Assembly: GCA_039024315.1 (NCBI GenBank)
Contig: JBCCQN010000120.1
Location: 1-25,142 of the forward strand
DNA from: JBCAWW01 sp039024315
GTDB lineage: Bacteria > Bacteroidota > Bacteroidia > J057
DNA: 25,142 bases
Reading direction: 5' to 3'
Shown: positions 1-7,320 of the stretch, one piece after another
Position numbering within the stretch: the first letter of the stretch is position 1
Layout of the letters: every line of letters starts with the position of its first letter
Made by a program: the position numbers and the translations under genes
Notes under the pieces: model-generated
Database searches by the model: none
The model's input: the letters and a program-made list of their open reading frames with translations, nothing else
What the model was told of the DNA's origin: nothing

Positions 1-588
1 GGCAGCGGCATTATTACCCGTTGCACTTCGTGCTGCGGGAGTGTAAACAACCAAAACGTCAATAGTAACGCTAGAACAAACATAGCTGGAATCACAAATC
101 GAACCACTCATTTCGGTGCCATCACTTTCTCCCAGAACTTGGTCATTGGTTTCTTGAGAAATATTGGAGGGATCTACTTCATAGATTCCATAAATGGAGG
201 CACCCTTATAAATTAGGAGGAATGTCCTAAAATCAGGGGCCACGATCTTACCAAAAAAAGTTCCATTTTTTTCTGAAATGATCACATAAGCAGCCTCATC
301 AGCTTGTATATTTCCTTGCCAACTTTTTAGCTGACCAAAGCGTTCGATATGATCGAGTTCAGAGACGATTTTAACATCAGGAAACAGGTTCAGGCTTAGC
401 TGACTCCCCATGTCCCATTCGTTTAATTTTACGTAGCGCTTTCTAATAATTTCGGGCCTAGATTCATCATCCCTAACATCCAATCCAAAGTCATCTGGAT
501 TAACAGAATCTCCGATTATTTGGGCCTGAATAAGTGAGGAAAAAAAGATTACAGCAAGTACAAGTAAAGAACAGGTTTTTTGTGACAC
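1..588 (-). CDS. Secreted zinc metallopeptidase, M72/M12B-like (partial, N-terminal part)
   Basis: The reading frame is open from the window edge on the minus strand, so only the first 196 codons are seen. The frame has no ATG near its 5' end. A GTG at 588-586 gives MSQKTCSLLVLAVIFFSSLIQAQ, a good Sec signal peptide (basic start, hydrophobic core, cleavage near AQA), and an in-frame stop lies about 50 bases upstream, so GTG is the likely start. Residues about 25-170 resemble a propeptide. The last visible residues read VDVLVVYTPAAR-like (IDVLVVYTPAARSATGNNAAA), the typical first beta strand of the catalytic domain of peptidyl-Asp metallopeptidases (M72) and reprolysin-like enzymes. The HExxH zinc site lies beyond the edge, so catalytic competence cannot be judged. 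It presumably acts outside the cell, perhaps with a C-terminal T9SS tag that is also out of view. Confidence 0.75.
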   Translation of the reverse strand, partial: MSQKTCSLLVLAVIFFSSLIQAQIIGDSVNPDDFGLDVRDDESRPEIIRKRYVKLNEWDMGSQLSLNLFPDVKIVSELDHIERFGQLKSWQGNIQADEAAYVIISEKNGTFFGKIVAPDFRTFLLIYKGASIYGIYEVDPSNISQETNDQVLGESDGTEMSGSICDSSYVCSSVTIDVLVVYTPAARSATGNNAAA

Positions 589-1066
589 TTTAGCAAAATG
601 GGTTAAGGTTGTAAGTAAGAGAGCAAATAGCTTAGGTTATTTTCGGTACACGAGATTAGGGTTTAGCGTATGCTAACGATTAACCCTCTACTGCTTAATG
701 CTGAATAGGGATAGGTACCTTTTTGTAAAGGCGTTTAGAATTGAATAATCTGATTTTTGCCTAGAATGATAGTATTGGTAGAAAAGCGGAAAAAAGGCGG
801 GAGAGTCAAGGTGTTTTCTACCATTGGGAGCCACTGGAAGCCGATAAAAACTGTTTAGGTAATTCAATTTCTAGGGGCTGAGGGATAATATTAACAGGTG
901 TTGTATAATTAGTTATGCAAGTATGATAATAAATCACGACTTGATAAAGTTAGTCGCTTTAGCACTATATAATACAAAAATATCCCTTTGAACCAAAAGT
1001 CCAAGCAATTGAATCAATAATCCACATCTTCAATTAGCCGAATAATGTGGTTCCCTAATCTTATTT
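589..1066. other. Gene-free AT-rich intergenic region
   Basis: About 480 bases between the divergent metallopeptidase and PadR genes with no convincing coding frame on either strand. A nested dyad is visible near 658-687: TTAGC/GCTAA around the loop GTAT, flanked by AGGGTT/AACCCT. A short CGACT/AGTCG repeat lies near 937-957. Neither has a U-run and neither can be assigned a function. The promoter of the metallopeptidase should lie at the left end, but I found no exact TAnnTTTG match there. Confidence 0.6.
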
Positions 1067-1085
1067 AAAACTACAAAGTAGTTTT
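1067..1085. promoter_or_regulatory. Upstream dyad, candidate PadR operator 1
   Basis: AAAACTAC-AAA-GTAGTTTT: perfect 8-base arms around a 3-base spacer. It shares the ACTAC/GTAGT half-sites with the dyad at 1100-1113. The two centres are about 30 bases apart, close to three helical turns, so two regulator dimers could bind the same face. It lies just upstream of the PadR promoter. Assignment to PadR is inference from position. Confidence 0.5.
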
Positions 1086-1099
1086 AATAAAATATTTTA

Positions 1100-1113
1100 A
1101 CTACATTTGTAGT
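1100..1113 (+). promoter_or_regulatory. PadR operon promoter -7 element overlapped by dyad (operator 2)
   Basis: TACATTTG at 1102-1109 is an exact match to the Bacteroidota -7 consensus TAnnTTTG and ends 16 bases before the PadR ATG. It is embedded in the perfect dyad ACTACA-TT-TGTAGT (1100-1113). A repressor on this dyad would block RNA polymerase directly, which suggests autoregulation of the three-gene operon. The upstream -33 element is not clear. Confidence 0.6.
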
Positions 1114-1125
1114 AAATAATCAAGC

Positions 1126-1458
1126 ATGAGTCAAAAGTCTATCGGTGAGTTTGAAGAAATCATTCTCCTAATCGTGGCAATCCTCAACGGCAAGGCATAT
1201 AGCGTCAATATTATCGAAGAGATTGCAGAAAGATTAGATCGCAAGGCAAGTCTCGGTGCGGTACAGACCGTTTTGAAGAGACTGGAGCACAAAGGACTGC
1301 TCAATTCGGACTTTGGCGATGCCACCAAGGTACGTGGAGGGAAACGCAAACGCCTTTACCAAATTACTACTGAAGGGCAGCAGGCCCTAGCTAAGACCCG
1401 AACTCAGCGAAATTCACTTTGGGAAGCAATCCCGAATCTATCCTTCAAATTAATCTAG
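1126..1458 (+). CDS. PadR-family transcriptional regulator
   Basis: A 110-residue winged-helix protein of the short PadR type. Residues 8-100 carry the PadR pattern: a first helix with FEEIILLIVAIL, GKAYSVNIIEEI, a recognition-helix region ASLGAVQTVLKRLEHKGLL, and the wing with GGKRKRLYQITTEGQQAL. Family members are homodimeric repressors that often control adjacent membrane-protein genes. The start has an exact -7 element and two dyads immediately upstream, so autoregulation is likely. Its stop codon touches the ATG of the next gene without a gap, and that gene begins with a permease-prefix domain, a usual genomic partner of this PadR subgroup. The inducer is unknown. Confidence 0.9.
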   Translation: MSQKSIGEFEEIILLIVAILNGKAYSVNIIEEIAERLDRKASLGAVQTVLKRLEHKGLLNSDFGDATKVRGGKRKRLYQITTEGQQALAKTRTQRNSLWEAIPNLSFKLI

Positions 1459-1983
1459 ATGAAGAAACAAGAACATGAACCTCCGCGAATTGCGATGACC
1501 CTTTTTCGTTGGTTTTGCCAACCTGAATTCAGAGAGGAAATTGAAGGAGATTTACTTGAAAGATATGATAAGAATGCTCAGCAGGATGGCTTTAAAAGGG
1601 CGAATAGACGCTTTCAAAAAGATGTCATCTTGCTCTTTCGCCCTTCCATCGTTAGGAACCCGTTTCGATCGCAACATACAGATCAACCTTTGGGGAGGAA
1701 ACAAGGCAAAAGATTCGCCATCATTATGGGCCTAACTACTGCGATTCTTTTAATTCCTTTGGTAATGATGAAGTTTACCAAAGAGGTAAATTGGCATGCA
1801 CTCGATTTTCTGGTTGCGGGTGCTTTGCTCTTCGGGGCAGGCTTAAGCATAGACTTTGTCTTGAGAAAGATTAGTTCTAGGCCAAAGAAAGCGCTCTTAG
1901 TGCCTGCTATTTTGCTTACTCTCATTTTTGTATGGGCTGAGTTGGCCATAGGTATTGTTGAATCTCTCATTGCCGCAAACTAA
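1459..1983 (+). CDS. Permease-prefix domain fused to a three-helix membrane domain
   Basis: A 174-residue protein. Residues about 8-68 (PPRIAMTLFRWFC, EEIEGDLLERY, FQKDVILLFRPSIVR) match the N-terminal 'permease prefix domain 2' that normally precedes FtsX/MacB-type ABC permeases in PadR-linked loci. No permease follows. Residues 84-167 form three hydrophobic segments (about 84-104, 113-134, 145-167) with EVNWHALDFLVAGALLFGAG, resembling a small integral-membrane family of unknown function with a VNW..DF motif. The protein therefore looks like a natural fusion of a regulatory prefix to an unrelated membrane module. It starts directly after the padR stop and is followed by the DoxX-like gene after 5 bases, so the three are co-transcribed. 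The prefix may be a sensing or degradation tag for the PadR circuit (inference). No catalytic residues are recognised. Confidence 0.75.
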   Translation: MKKQEHEPPRIAMTLFRWFCQPEFREEIEGDLLERYDKNAQQDGFKRANRRFQKDVILLFRPSIVRNPFRSQHTDQPLGRKQGKRFAIIMGLTTAILLIPLVMMKFTKEVNWHALDFLVAGALLFGAGLSIDFVLRKISSRPKKALLVPAILLTLIFVWAELAIGIVESLIAAN

Positions 1984-1988
1984 TCTGA

Positions 1989-2696
1989 ATGATGAGACTT
2001 GGAGAAAGACTAGACCAGATCCACCATCAAGCAAGGCGCTATAAATGGCTAGCTTATTTTGCCCTTTTTTGTCGTATAGCTCTTGCCGCTGGATTTATAC
2101 CTTCTGGTATGCAAAAAGTACTTGGAGAAAGATTTACCGTATTGGCAATTAATCATCCCATGGGGCATTTTTTGGATGCATTTTATCATACAGGCTTTTA
2201 TTACACCTTCGTTGGGTTAATGCAAGTCCTAGCTGCCGTTTTATTGCTTATACCAAGGACCGTAACTATCGGTGCCTTTATTTACTTTCCGATTATCTTT
2301 AATATTTGTATTCTATCGCTAGCGGTACGATTTGATGGCTCTCAAATTACTTCGCCATTGATGACTTTGGCGGTTTTATATCTCTTGTGCTGGGACTATC
2401 ATAAGTTTCGGGATATCTTTCCATTTAATGAAGGCGTAAAAAAGCTTGATCTCCCTTCGAAAGAACAGCTTACAAATAAGTTCCCCTATAAACTTTTGAT
2501 TGGGGTCTTGGCGGCAATTCTACTGGTTATGTCTCACACCAGTGTAATCTATGATATACTGCCAAGGAATACCTATACTGACTGCAAAACTCAGTGTAAG
2601 GATGAAAATGATCAAGCTTGTTTTGAGTTTTGTGAGTGCATTCATAAAGGAGGTAATTCGTTAGAAAGATGTCTTTTAATTTTCGAGCATAATTAA
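1989..2696 (+). CDS. DoxX-like membrane protein with Cys-rich C-terminal tail
   Basis: A 235-residue protein with about five hydrophobic segments (near 20-40, 70-88, 92-112, 120-134, 166-184). The first has the DoxX-type pattern LCRIALAAGFIPSGMQKVLGERF. DoxX-family proteins are small inner-membrane proteins, some linked to redox or thiol metabolism; the biochemical role of most is unknown. The last 40 residues are unusual: Cys199, 203, 211, 215, 217 and 228 form CX3C-X7-CX3C-X-C-X10-C. If the N-terminus is cytoplasmic, five helices put this tail in the periplasm, where disulfides can form. It is the last gene of the PadR operon; repeat copy 1 begins at the first base after its stop. An adjacent ATG at 1992 is an equally possible start. 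Confidence 0.75.
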   Translation: MMRLGERLDQIHHQARRYKWLAYFALFCRIALAAGFIPSGMQKVLGERFTVLAINHPMGHFLDAFYHTGFYYTFVGLMQVLAAVLLLIPRTVTIGAFIYFPIIFNICILSLAVRFDGSQITSPLMTLAVLYLLCWDYHKFRDIFPFNEGVKKLDLPSKEQLTNKFPYKLLIGVLAAILLVMSHTSVIYDILPRNTYTDCKTQCKDENDQACFEFCECIHKGGNSLERCLLIFEHN

Positions 2697-2811
2697 GTAT
2701 TTAGACAATAGTATTCAGTATTTAGACCTAAGAAAATTGGACTATGTGGTTCAGCCGAACCTTTTTTCTCAATACTACATACCCCCGAAAGCTTTCGGGA
2801 TACTTTCTACT
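2697..2811 (+). repeat. Dispersed 115-bp intergenic repeat, copy 1
   Basis: Aligns without gaps to 19199-19313; by hand count 94 of 115 positions agree, and the last 25 bases are identical. It contains the perfect 16-bp palindrome CCCGAAAGCTTTCGGG at 2784-2799, and GTATTTAG twice (2697-2704, 2718-2725). It starts at the first base after the DoxX-like stop codon and sits between convergent genes, as copy 2 does. It has no coding frame. It may be a REP/MITE-like element. Confidence 0.8.
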
Positions 2812-2846
2812 CTGTACTTGAAAACCCTCAAAATATTTTTGTTAAA

Positions 2847-2887
2847 AAAAATGAGCCATTCCGAACAATCCGGAACGGCTCATTTTT
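2847..2887. terminator. Strong bidirectional intrinsic terminator
   Basis: AAAAATGAGCC (2847-2857) pairs perfectly with GGCTCATTTTT (2877-2887). After one A/C mismatch the stem continues with TTCCG (2859-2863) and CGGAA (2871-2875), leaving a 7-base loop. The flanking A and T runs let it work in both directions, ending the PadR operon and the T9SS cargo gene. Confidence 0.85.
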
Positions 2888-2921
2888 AACTCTATAATTC
2901 TCTTTTGGGTAGTTAATCCAT

Positions 2922-5477
2922 CTACTGCTGTATGATCAATTTCTTGGTAGTTATTTGTTCGTTGATCTTCAAGCGCACAAAGTAAAGCCCATTCGCTTGT
3001 CCCGAAAGCTCAATTTCTTGATGTAATTGCTGCGTATGAACGCTAGCAATATTTTTAATTAATTGTCCTCTGATGCTAAATACAGAAATTGAAACTTCAG
3101 CGTTTTGGGACAAAAAAAGATCAATCACCGCTAAGCCAGTCGTAGGGTTTGGACTAATATTAAAGTTAGTGATATAATCCAGTTCAATGTTCACCAGATC
3201 GTCAACGAATACACTAACTGTATCTACACAATCATTAGAGTCTGCAATAGCAATTACATAAGTTCCCTTTGCCAAACCAGTAGAGTCTGCCGGTCCCGAA
3301 GTACCATCCCAGGTATAAGTGTAAGGAGGTGTACCACCGCTTGCGCTGATATTAATCGTTCCTAATCCAGTACCCGCAGAATCAGGCATAGAAGTAGCGT
3401 TAACTACAAGTAGATCTGGTTCAGTTACTACCACTGTATCCAGATAAGGGCAGCCATCGCCATCAGTAATGCTTACAGTATAGATACCAGCCATTAGCCC
3501 GGTGATATCTTCAGTAGTATCAGTATTGCTCCAGTTAAAGTCATAGCCTGGTACACCGGCAACTACCGTAATATCAATCGCTCCATCTGCTTCTCCATTA
3601 CAAGAAACATTAGTGATCGCTGTTGTGATTGCTGTAGCAGGGGTGTTTGCACAAAGAGTCTTGAAGCTATAAGGGCCTGCAAAATCACTTGTATCTGTGC
3701 CAGCACAATCAGCGGCCACAAAAAGGTCGTAATCGGTAACGGCCGCTAGGTTATTAGTAGTTACGCTGTTCATCATAGTAGTGCCCCCATCTACAGCGGC
3801 TCCTCCTACGCCAGCACCAGCTAGTACCACTTTCCAATTATAGGCAGTCGCTACCGAATCTACCCATATTAAATCAGCCCCAGCAGAGCTAATGTTCGTT
3901 ACATTTAGGCCGGTGGGAGGATCACAAGTAGGAGAGGCCACGGTAAATTGAATATTTGCTCTTTCGTCTTTTAGATCGCTGATATTAGTGGAAGGGGCAG
4001 AGCTAGAAGTTTTCTTTACAACCAAATCATCGGGGGCAGTTGATTCCCAGCGCCACTTGAGTGATCCATCACCAGAAAAGGCTGGCGTAGAGACTTGGGA
4101 GCAATCCCAATCAACGGCAATTTCTACGGCACCCCCTGTATAAGTAAAGGGCGCCGTAAAGGGGAATCCCATCCATCCGTTTGCGCCGGGGAAATTATTA
4201 CTGATATTGTAAGCATTGTCAACCACAAGGGTAGAACTTGTAATCAGTGTGTTCCAGTCCCCTGCAGTAGCCAAAGTGGCACTAGAGTTCTTGATATAAA
4301 CCTTGAGGGTCGCATCACCATTGCCGATCATTATATTGGAAGAGGCCAATTCCCAAGCTAGCTCAGTGAGCAAATCGCCATTGTTAAAACCAGCGGCCGC
4401 AAGTTCATTGGCCGTATAAATGTGAACAAAACGAGAGTAAACGGTAGAAGAACTCGTATCTGAGCGTTGAAAAGGACCTCTCGTACTAGAAGAGGAAGTC
4501 CCCATCCCAATGGTGATCACTGATTGGGAGGAGGCACCAGTCAAAAAAGGGTAAGGACCTGCATAAGCACTTGTATCCATGCCACAATCAGAAGCTACAA
4601 ACAAATCATAGGATGTTAGTGCCATCAGGTTGTTAGCGGTAGCCATATTCATATTAGTCGTACCACCATCTACAGCAACTCCTGTAGGTCCGTCTCCAGC
4701 AGCCACCACTTTCCAAAGATAAGCCACTGCACTTGTGTCTACCCAACTAAGATCTGCCGTAGTTTGCGTGATGTTTGCGGCATTCAAACCTGTTGGTTGG
4801 GCACAGCCCGGTCCACCAAAGGTAATTTGAATATTGGCTCGCTCGTCCTTTAAATCCGTTATGTTGGTGGAAGGGGAAGAACTAGAGGTCTTCTTCACTA
4901 CAAGATTATCTGGGGCGGTAGATTCCCATCGAAATTTAATAGCCCCATTACCCGAGAATGCTGGTGTAGACACTTGAGAACAGTCCCAATCCACAGCGAT
5001 TTCTAATGCACCCCCAGTATAAAGGAAAGGAGTCAAAAACGTAAAAGGCATCCAGCCGTTGGCTCCAGGAAAATTGTTGGTGGTATTGAAAGCCGCGTCA
5101 AAAGCGAGGGTAGAACCACTGATAAGGTTGGCCCAGGTATCGGATGTGGCCGCAGCAGCAGTGGAATTTTTGATGTAAATCTTTAGCGTGGCATCGCCAG
5201 CACCTATAATAACATTAGAAGAAGCCAATTCCCAAGCTAATTCCGTTATAACAGAACCGCTTGTAACACCAGCAGCAGCTAATTCGTTGGCGGTGTAAAT
5301 CTGGACAAAGCGGGAATAAACAGTTGAGGAATTGGTGTCTGCTCTTTGAAAGGGACCTCGGGTACTTGAAGAGGAGGAACCCATACCGATCGTAACGGTG
5401 GTTTGCGCAAGCAGGGCTTCACTCGCAAAAATGCCAAAGAGTGCCAGCAATAAAAATAGTAGTAGTGATCTTTGCAT
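2922..5477 (-). CDS. T9SS-secreted multidomain protein with internal duplication
   Basis: An 851-residue protein with a Sec signal peptide (residues 1-25, cleavage after LLAQ). Two copies of a ~290-residue unit follow (about 28-314 and 320-607). Each opens with VTIGMG or ITIGMG then SSSSTRGPFQR, contains a beta-rich part with the shared stretch WDCSQVSTPAFSG, and ends in a fibronectin-III-like domain (PTGLN..NI, YDLFVA.DC). Two SprB-like repeats follow (about 622-686 and 690-757, with VSCNGEADGAIDITV and GTYVIAIADSNDC). Residues 773-851 are the C-terminal type IX sorting domain (NFNISPNPTTG ... GLYFVRLKINEQITTKKLIIQ), which directs export through T9SS and surface anchoring. No enzyme domain is recognised, so an adhesive or structural surface role is the simplest reading. 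It is probably monocistronic, with the terminator at 2847-2887. Confidence 0.9.
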   Translation of the reverse strand: MQRSLLLFLLLALFGIFASEALLAQTTVTIGMGSSSSSTRGPFQRADTNSSTVYSRFVQIYTANELAAAGVTSGSVITELAWELASSNVIIGAGDATLKIYIKNSTAAAATSDTWANLISGSTLAFDAAFNTTNNFPGANGWMPFTFLTPFLYTGGALEIAVDWDCSQVSTPAFSGNGAIKFRWESTAPDNLVVKKTSSSSPSTNITDLKDERANIQITFGGPGCAQPTGLNAANITQTTADLSWVDTSAVAYLWKVVAAGDGPTGVAVDGGTTNMNMATANNLMALTSYDLFVASDCGMDTSAYAGPYPFLTGASSQSVITIGMGTSSSSTRGPFQRSDTSSSTVYSRFVHIYTANELAAAGFNNGDLLTELAWELASSNIMIGNGDATLKVYIKNSSATLATAGDWNTLITSSTLVVDNAYNISNNFPGANGWMGFPFTAPFTYTGGAVEIAVDWDCSQVSTPAFSGDGSLKWRWESTAPDDLVVKKTSSSAPSTNISDLKDERANIQFTVASPTCDPPTGLNVTNISSAGADLIWVDSVATAYNWKVVLAGAGVGGAAVDGGTTMMNSVTTNNLAAVTDYDLFVAADCAGTDTSDFAGPYSFKTLCANTPATAITTAITNVSCNGEADGAIDITVVAGVPGYDFNWSNTDTTEDITGLMAGIYTVSITDGDGCPYLDTVVVTEPDLLVVNATSMPDSAGTGLGTINISASGGTPPYTYTWDGTSGPADSTGLAKGTYVIAIADSNDCVDTVSVFVDDLVNIELDYITNFNISPNPTTGLAVIDLFLSQNAEVSISVFSIRGQLIKNIASVHTQQLHQEIELSGQANGLYFVRLKINEQITTKKLIIQQ
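3657..5396 (-). repeat. Internal tandem domain duplication in the T9SS protein
   Basis: Codons 28-314 (4536-5396) and 320-607 (3657-4520) encode the same domain pair with a period of about 292-294 residues. Conserved blocks include TRGPFQR, YSRFV.IYTANELAAAG, TELAWELASSN, NNFPGANGWM, EIAVDWDCSQVSTPAFSG and LKDERANIQ. Synonymous differences are common throughout, so the duplication is not recent. Confidence 0.85.
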
Positions 5478-5941
5478 GATTAATAGGTTAGATGAATTAG
5501 AATTACCGCCATAGAGCTGCCTAAGAACATTTTTAGAGAGATTTCATTAGGTAAGTCTGGGCTTTAAAAAGGAGCGAAGGCTTCTTTGCCCAAGCTCATA
5601 TGGGTCCCAATATATTAAATTGGTTAACCAATGACTAGTCACCCAAATGATGGTTGGCCAAAATTTTTTCATTCACCTAAACTAAACCCACTCAATTCAA
5701 GACGATTTGGACAATTATCCATCTTCCTTGAAGAGATGAACTTTATTTTTCGGATATTTAAGGCGATCAAGACTACAATCGTTTCATAAAGGTTTGACGG
5801 AGGGATATTGTAGTTAAAACTAGTGCAGACTTCGCTCGTACACTTGATCAAAACCTTTTTTCATCAAAGCGTGCATTTCAATCAGGAAACCCCCTCATCA
5901 ATCAACAACCTCTTTTTCTTTGCCGCTTTTATCACTATTAA
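5478..5941. other. Divergent intergenic region with palindromes
   Basis: About 460 bases between the divergent T9SS cargo gene and the DEAD-box helicase gene. A 60-codon frame on the minus strand (5669-5851) has no recognisable features and is not called. It holds the palindrome ATTGGTTAACCAAT (5619-5632) and the nearby TTGGCCAA (5654-5661). TACACTTG at 5839-5846 differs from TAnnTTTG by one base and could be the helicase promoter, which would leave a leader of about 90 bases. Long leaders are common in cold-regulated RNA helicase genes, but no structure is claimed here. Confidence 0.5.
5619..5632. promoter_or_regulatory. 14-bp perfect palindrome, possible regulator site
   Basis: ATTGGTTAACCAAT is self-complementary over all 14 bases. 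It shares the TTGG/CCAA halves with the palindrome TTGGCCAA at 5654-5661, about 32 bases away centre to centre. It is placed between divergent genes. No known regulator site is recognised. Confidence 0.3.
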
Positions 5942-7210
5942 ATGACATTTGACCAATTAGGGGTCATAGCACCCATTTTAAAATCTCTCGACGAAGAGGG
6001 ATATACCCATCCTACTCCCATCCAAGAACAAGCCATTCCCGTCCTTTTGCAAGGCCGCGACCTATTAGGCTGTGCCCAAACCGGTACTGGTAAAACGGCT
6101 GCCTTTGCGATTCCAATTATTCAGCAGCTTTGTGAAGATCCGGATCGGAACGATCGTCATCGTAAAATCAAAGCCTTGGTGGTCACTCCCACGCGCGAGC
6201 TAGCGATCCAGATCGGGGAGAGCTTTCGCAAATATGGCAAGTACACGGGACTGCGAAGTACAGTCATCTTTGGTGGCGTAAAGCAAGGAGAACAAGTTAG
6301 AGCCTTGAAACGAGGTATCGATATACTAGTGGCTACTCCTGGACGTTTGCTCGATCTCATGAACCAAGGTTACATCAAGCTCAATCAGGTGGAGTATTCT
6401 GTCTTAGATGAAGCTGACCATATGCTGGATATGGGTTTTATTCATGACATTCGCCGCATCGTAGCTTATTTACCCGAGGAACGGCAATCGCTTTTCTTTT
6501 CGGCTACTATGCCGCCCGAAATCGTCAAACTCTCCAAAAAGATTCTCGGTAACCCCAAGCGGATCACCATTCGGCCTGAGCAAGCTACCGCAGAGCGAGT
6601 TGACCAAGCTATTTACTTTGTGCCTAAGAAACGTAAGGTCAAACTTCTGCTACATTTGTTCAAGGAAGAGCATGAAGGGGAAACCACTCTCGTTTTCTCG
6701 CGGACGAAATATGGTGCAGACCGAATTGTTAAAACCCTGAAAAAGAAAGGGATAGCGGCAGAAGCTATCCACGGAAACAAATCTCAAAATGCTCGCCAAA
6801 GGGCCTTGAAAAATTTTAAAAGTGGTCGAACCCAAGTCTTAGTGGCTACCGATATCGCGGCGAGAGGGATTGATGTTTCTGGCCTACCTTTGGTGATTAA
6901 TTACGACCTCCCCAATGTGCCCGAAACCTATGTTCACCGTATTGGGCGCACAGGTAGGGCAGCAGCTAGCGGTTTGGCTTTATCGTTCTGCCAAGCAGAC
7001 GAAAAACCCTATCTCCGCAGTATCCAAAGACTTATTGATCAGCGAATAAAGGTAATCGAAGAGCATCCTTTTCTGGAAACTCCCGAAGAAGCTGCCGCCG
7101 CCGCTGAAGAGGCCAAAAATGCTCCGCCTAAAGAAAATCGTTCTCGCAGAGGAAATCATCCTCGCTCACGTAATCGTAATCGCAACCGTAGCAAAAACCC
7201 CAGGCACTAA
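5942..7210 (+). CDS. rhlE: DEAD-box ATP-dependent RNA helicase, RhlE-like
   Basis: A 422-residue cytoplasmic helicase with the full motif set: Q motif (F3, PTPIQEQAIP at 24-33), Walker A AQTGTGKT (45-52), PTRELA (83-88), GG (111-112), TPGR (132-135), DEAD (156-159), SAT (187-189), ARGID (307-311) and HRIGRTGR (332-339). The C-terminal tail from about 390 is basic and low-complexity (SRNRNRNRSKNPRH), as in RhlE-type helicases that use it to bind RNA. The family unwinds short RNA duplexes in ribosome assembly and RNA decay, often with cold induction. The start is the only ATG before the Q motif. It is monocistronic by spacing. The gene symbol reflects the closest subfamily; paralogues are common in Bacteroidota, so orthology is not certain. 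Confidence 0.93.
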   Translation: MTFDQLGVIAPILKSLDEEGYTHPTPIQEQAIPVLLQGRDLLGCAQTGTGKTAAFAIPIIQQLCEDPDRNDRHRKIKALVVTPTRELAIQIGESFRKYGKYTGLRSTVIFGGVKQGEQVRALKRGIDILVATPGRLLDLMNQGYIKLNQVEYSVLDEADHMLDMGFIHDIRRIVAYLPEERQSLFFSATMPPEIVKLSKKILGNPKRITIRPEQATAERVDQAIYFVPKKRKVKLLLHLFKEEHEGETTLVFSRTKYGADRIVKTLKKKGIAAEAIHGNKSQNARQRALKNFKSGRTQVLVATDIAARGIDVSGLPLVINYDLPNVPETYVHRIGRTGRAAASGLALSFCQADEKPYLRSIQRLIDQRIKVIEEHPFLETPEEAAAAAEEAKNAPPKENRSRRGNHPRSRNRNRNRSKNPRH

Positions 7211-7256
7211 GTGGGAGCGCTCCCGATTTTGAGGGTTGGAGCGGATAATAGCAGCA

Positions 7257-7320
7257 AAGCATAGCAATATCAATGAGCCATTAATTATTTTGAGCTCGGA
7301 GAAACAACATTGCTATGCTT
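7257..7320 (+). promoter_or_regulatory. 12-bp inverted repeat enclosing the TonB-receptor start codon
   Basis: AAGCATAGCAAT (7257-7268) is perfectly complementary to ATTGCTATGCTT (7309-7320), with 40 bases between. The right arm contains the ATG at 7315-7317. If transcription starts upstream of 7257, the start codon lies inside a 12-bp RNA stem. A near-consensus -7 element, TTATTTTG (7285-7292, one mismatch), lies at the exact centre of the repeat, so the arms could instead be a DNA operator around the promoter. The loop also holds ATG AGC CAT TAA (7273-7284), a possible three-codon upstream frame. Confidence 0.5.

Noticed and set aside
657..668. TTAGGGTTTAG resembling a telomere repeat
   Set aside because: A single occurrence without tandem copies in a bacterial intergenic region; it is part of a small dyad.
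5669..5851. 60-codon open frame on the minus strand in the divergent intergenic region
   Set aside because: No signal peptide, domain or promoter, and a composition that looks like translated non-coding DNA.
7213..7224. GGGAGCGCTCCC palindrome just after the helicase stop, as a terminator
   Set aside because: With a minimal loop only four base pairs remain, and only a short interrupted T stretch follows; it may be a chance palindrome.
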